From the NCBI GenBank assembly GCA_902797915.1, contig CADBUK010000040.1, positions 1-6,894 of the forward strand: DNA of 6,894 nucleotides. The letters run 5' to 3'. The first letter of the stretch is position 1; every line of letters starts with the position of its first letter. The stretch comes from Oscillospiraceae bacterium (GTDB lineage: Bacteria > Bacillota > Clostridia > Oscillospirales > Acutalibacteraceae). Both the position numbers and the translations under genes were made by a program. Positions 5,826-6,894 of this stretch are shown piece by piece. The notes under the pieces were generated by a model. The model had not been told where the DNA came from and made no database searches. It saw only the letters and a list, made by a program, of their open reading frames with translations.

Positions 5826-6894
5826 TTAATTATCCGTAACGTAAGCCACGCCGCCGTCAAAATTAGCGTCAACCGTTACTGCCTTAACCTTGCCCGCCTT
5901 ACCGAAGGTAACGCTGCAGGAGGAGGTTGAAAGGTCGCTGCCCGAATACAACAGCGCCATTGCCAAATCGGATGAAAGATAACTGCCGATGCTGATTGAC
6001 CTTTGCCTTGAAAGCGCAACGGCGTTAACAGACGGCTGTGTGTTTGTTGAGGTAAGCACCTTGGAATTCTTACCCATAAGAACCTCTACTTTAACCGTGC
6101 CGCCCGTAATTCTGAAGGTGTCCGCGTTGCCCGCGGAGGTACGAATGCCCTGATAATCCGCCGAGGACGGAGAAACGGAGGCAACCGCCTCAAGCGCGCG
6201 GTATTCCTTTTCGTTAAGAACAACGTCTGTATAGAACTCGTTTGAGGTGTCCGCCTTAACCTCGTCAACACTGCCGAAGCTGCCGCTGTTTATATTCTGA
6301 ATAAATTCCTCGTTGTTAACACGGCGAACCTTAACGCCCCACTTTGCCTTAACCGAGTCAACGTAAATATCAAGAGTACCCGCGCGGATTATAACCGCGT
6401 CGTCCGCGTCAACGCCGTCGCCCGTGGTGGGTGAGGCGTCGCCCGAAGCGGGACGGAGCGTAACGGTTGAGCCAGTTGACTTATCCTTGCTGCCGTTTGA
6501 GTCCTTTTCGTCCGTATCCATAATAAAGGTGTTGCAGCGGATTGCGTCGCCTACAGAATTAATTGTAATCGTTGCGTTTTCCTCAATGTCAAGGGTGCCT
6601 TTTACGCGGATACCCTTTGCCGCCTGAGAAGTGATGTTCATAGTGCAGTTCTGAATTGCGACGCTGCGCTCTGCCTGAATTCCGTTTTTGTTTTTGGAAT
6701 TAATGTTAACCGTACCGTGCCCCTTGACTGACAGCTTGCACTGGCTGTGAATTGTGCCGCTGCCCTTGGCGGAATTTCCGTTTGCGGTAAGGCTGTTGGT
6801 TGTGCCTTCAACAAACGAAAGCACTGCGTTGGGGTTGTTTTTTGTGGCGGCGGTGTTTTGGTAAATCAGCACCTCGCCGTCGCTGTCCGTATCG
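5826..6894 (-). CDS. Carbohydrate-binding beta-helix protein, Cthe_2159-like (5' end beyond window)
   Basis: The frame is open to the right edge, so only the last 355 residues are present; the in-frame GTG at 6872 is an internal valine codon, not the start. The sequence has the repeating short beta strands and turns of a parallel beta-helix, with rungs marked by isoleucines at residues 48, 72, 95 and 118 (spacing 24, 23, 23, counted from the window edge). The SFVEGTTNSLT segment near the beginning, then SVGDAIRC, GDGVDADDAVIIRAG and KAKWGVKV, match the pattern of the carbohydrate-binding family typified by Clostridium thermocellum Cthe_2159 (formerly DUF4353), which binds polygalacturonic acid. 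A polar insert rich in Asp, Ser and Lys (126-143) breaks the helix. The C-terminal half (about 220-355) carries GGTVKVEVLMGKNSKV and a final beta region. The gene ends 16 bases before the CotH-family start, which implies one operon. Such proteins are normally exported, but the signal sequence would lie outside the window. Family call is firm; ligand unknown. Confidence 0.87.
   Translation of the reverse strand, partial: DTDSDGEVLIYQNTAATKNNPNAVLSFVEGTTNSLTANGNSAKGSGTIHSQCKLSVKGHGTVNINSKNKNGIQAERSVAIQNCTMNITSQAAKGIRVKGTLDIEENATITINSVGDAIRCNTFIMDTDEKDSNGSKDKSTGSTVTLRPASGDASPTTGDGVDADDAVIIRAGTLDIYVDSVKAKWGVKVRRVNNEEFIQNINSGSFGSVDEVKADTSNEFYTDVVLNEKEYRALEAVASVSPSSADYQGIRTSAGNADTFRITGGTVKVEVLMGKNSKVLTSTNTQPSVNAVALSRQRSISIGSYLSSDLAMALLYSGSDLSTSSCSVTFGKAGKVKAVTVDANFDGGVAYVTDN

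Noticed and set aside
5810..5872. A 21-residue N-terminal extension of the CotH-family protein from an upstream in-frame ATG
   Set aside because: It would bury the signal peptide, overlap the upstream gene by 47 bases, and ignore the GGTGA site before the ATG at 5809.
6870..6872. GTG as the start codon of the beta-helix gene
   Set aside because: The same frame stays open to the window edge and reads DTDSDGEVLIYQ, which fits the interior of the family; no signal peptide follows the GTG.

Overview
The window looks like a chromosomal segment of a gut-type Clostridia bacterium, most plausibly an Oscillospirales/Ruminococcaceae-like organism. This is inferred from the protein types: a very long secreted CotH-family protein ending in a dockerin-like calcium loop, a Cthe_2159-type carbohydrate-binding beta-helix protein, and a small DUF5684-type membrane protein. 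Composition is moderate in G+C. No species can be named from the sequence alone.

Layout: a small plus-strand membrane protein gene (32-415) converges on a minus-strand gene pair. A near-perfect 12-bp-stem hairpin with T tracts on both strands (442-471) lies between them and can terminate both transcripts. The rest of the window is minus strand. A gene running off the right edge (5826 to beyond 6894) encodes the C-terminal 355 residues of a beta-helix carbohydrate-binding protein. Sixteen bases after its stop codon begins a 1778-residue secreted protein (473-5809). That protein has a signal peptide, a CotH kinase-like domain, two Ig-like domains, three copies of a ~180-200-residue beta-sandwich-like module separated by different linker domains, a carboxypeptidase-regulatory-like beta domain, and a single dockerin-type EF-hand loop near the C terminus.

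The two minus-strand genes are almost certainly co-transcribed. From general knowledge of genomic neighbourhoods, CotH kinases and Cthe_2159-like proteins in Clostridia often sit with a VTC-type polyphosphate polymerase and a DUF4956 membrane protein. Those genes, if present, would lie beyond the right edge and cannot be seen here. The reasonable inference is an exported surface system in which a kinase-fold enzyme and a carbohydrate-binding scaffold act together outside the cell. Its biochemical role is not established. No RNA genes, mobile elements, CRISPR arrays or origins were seen, and there is no gene-free stretch longer than about 60 bases.
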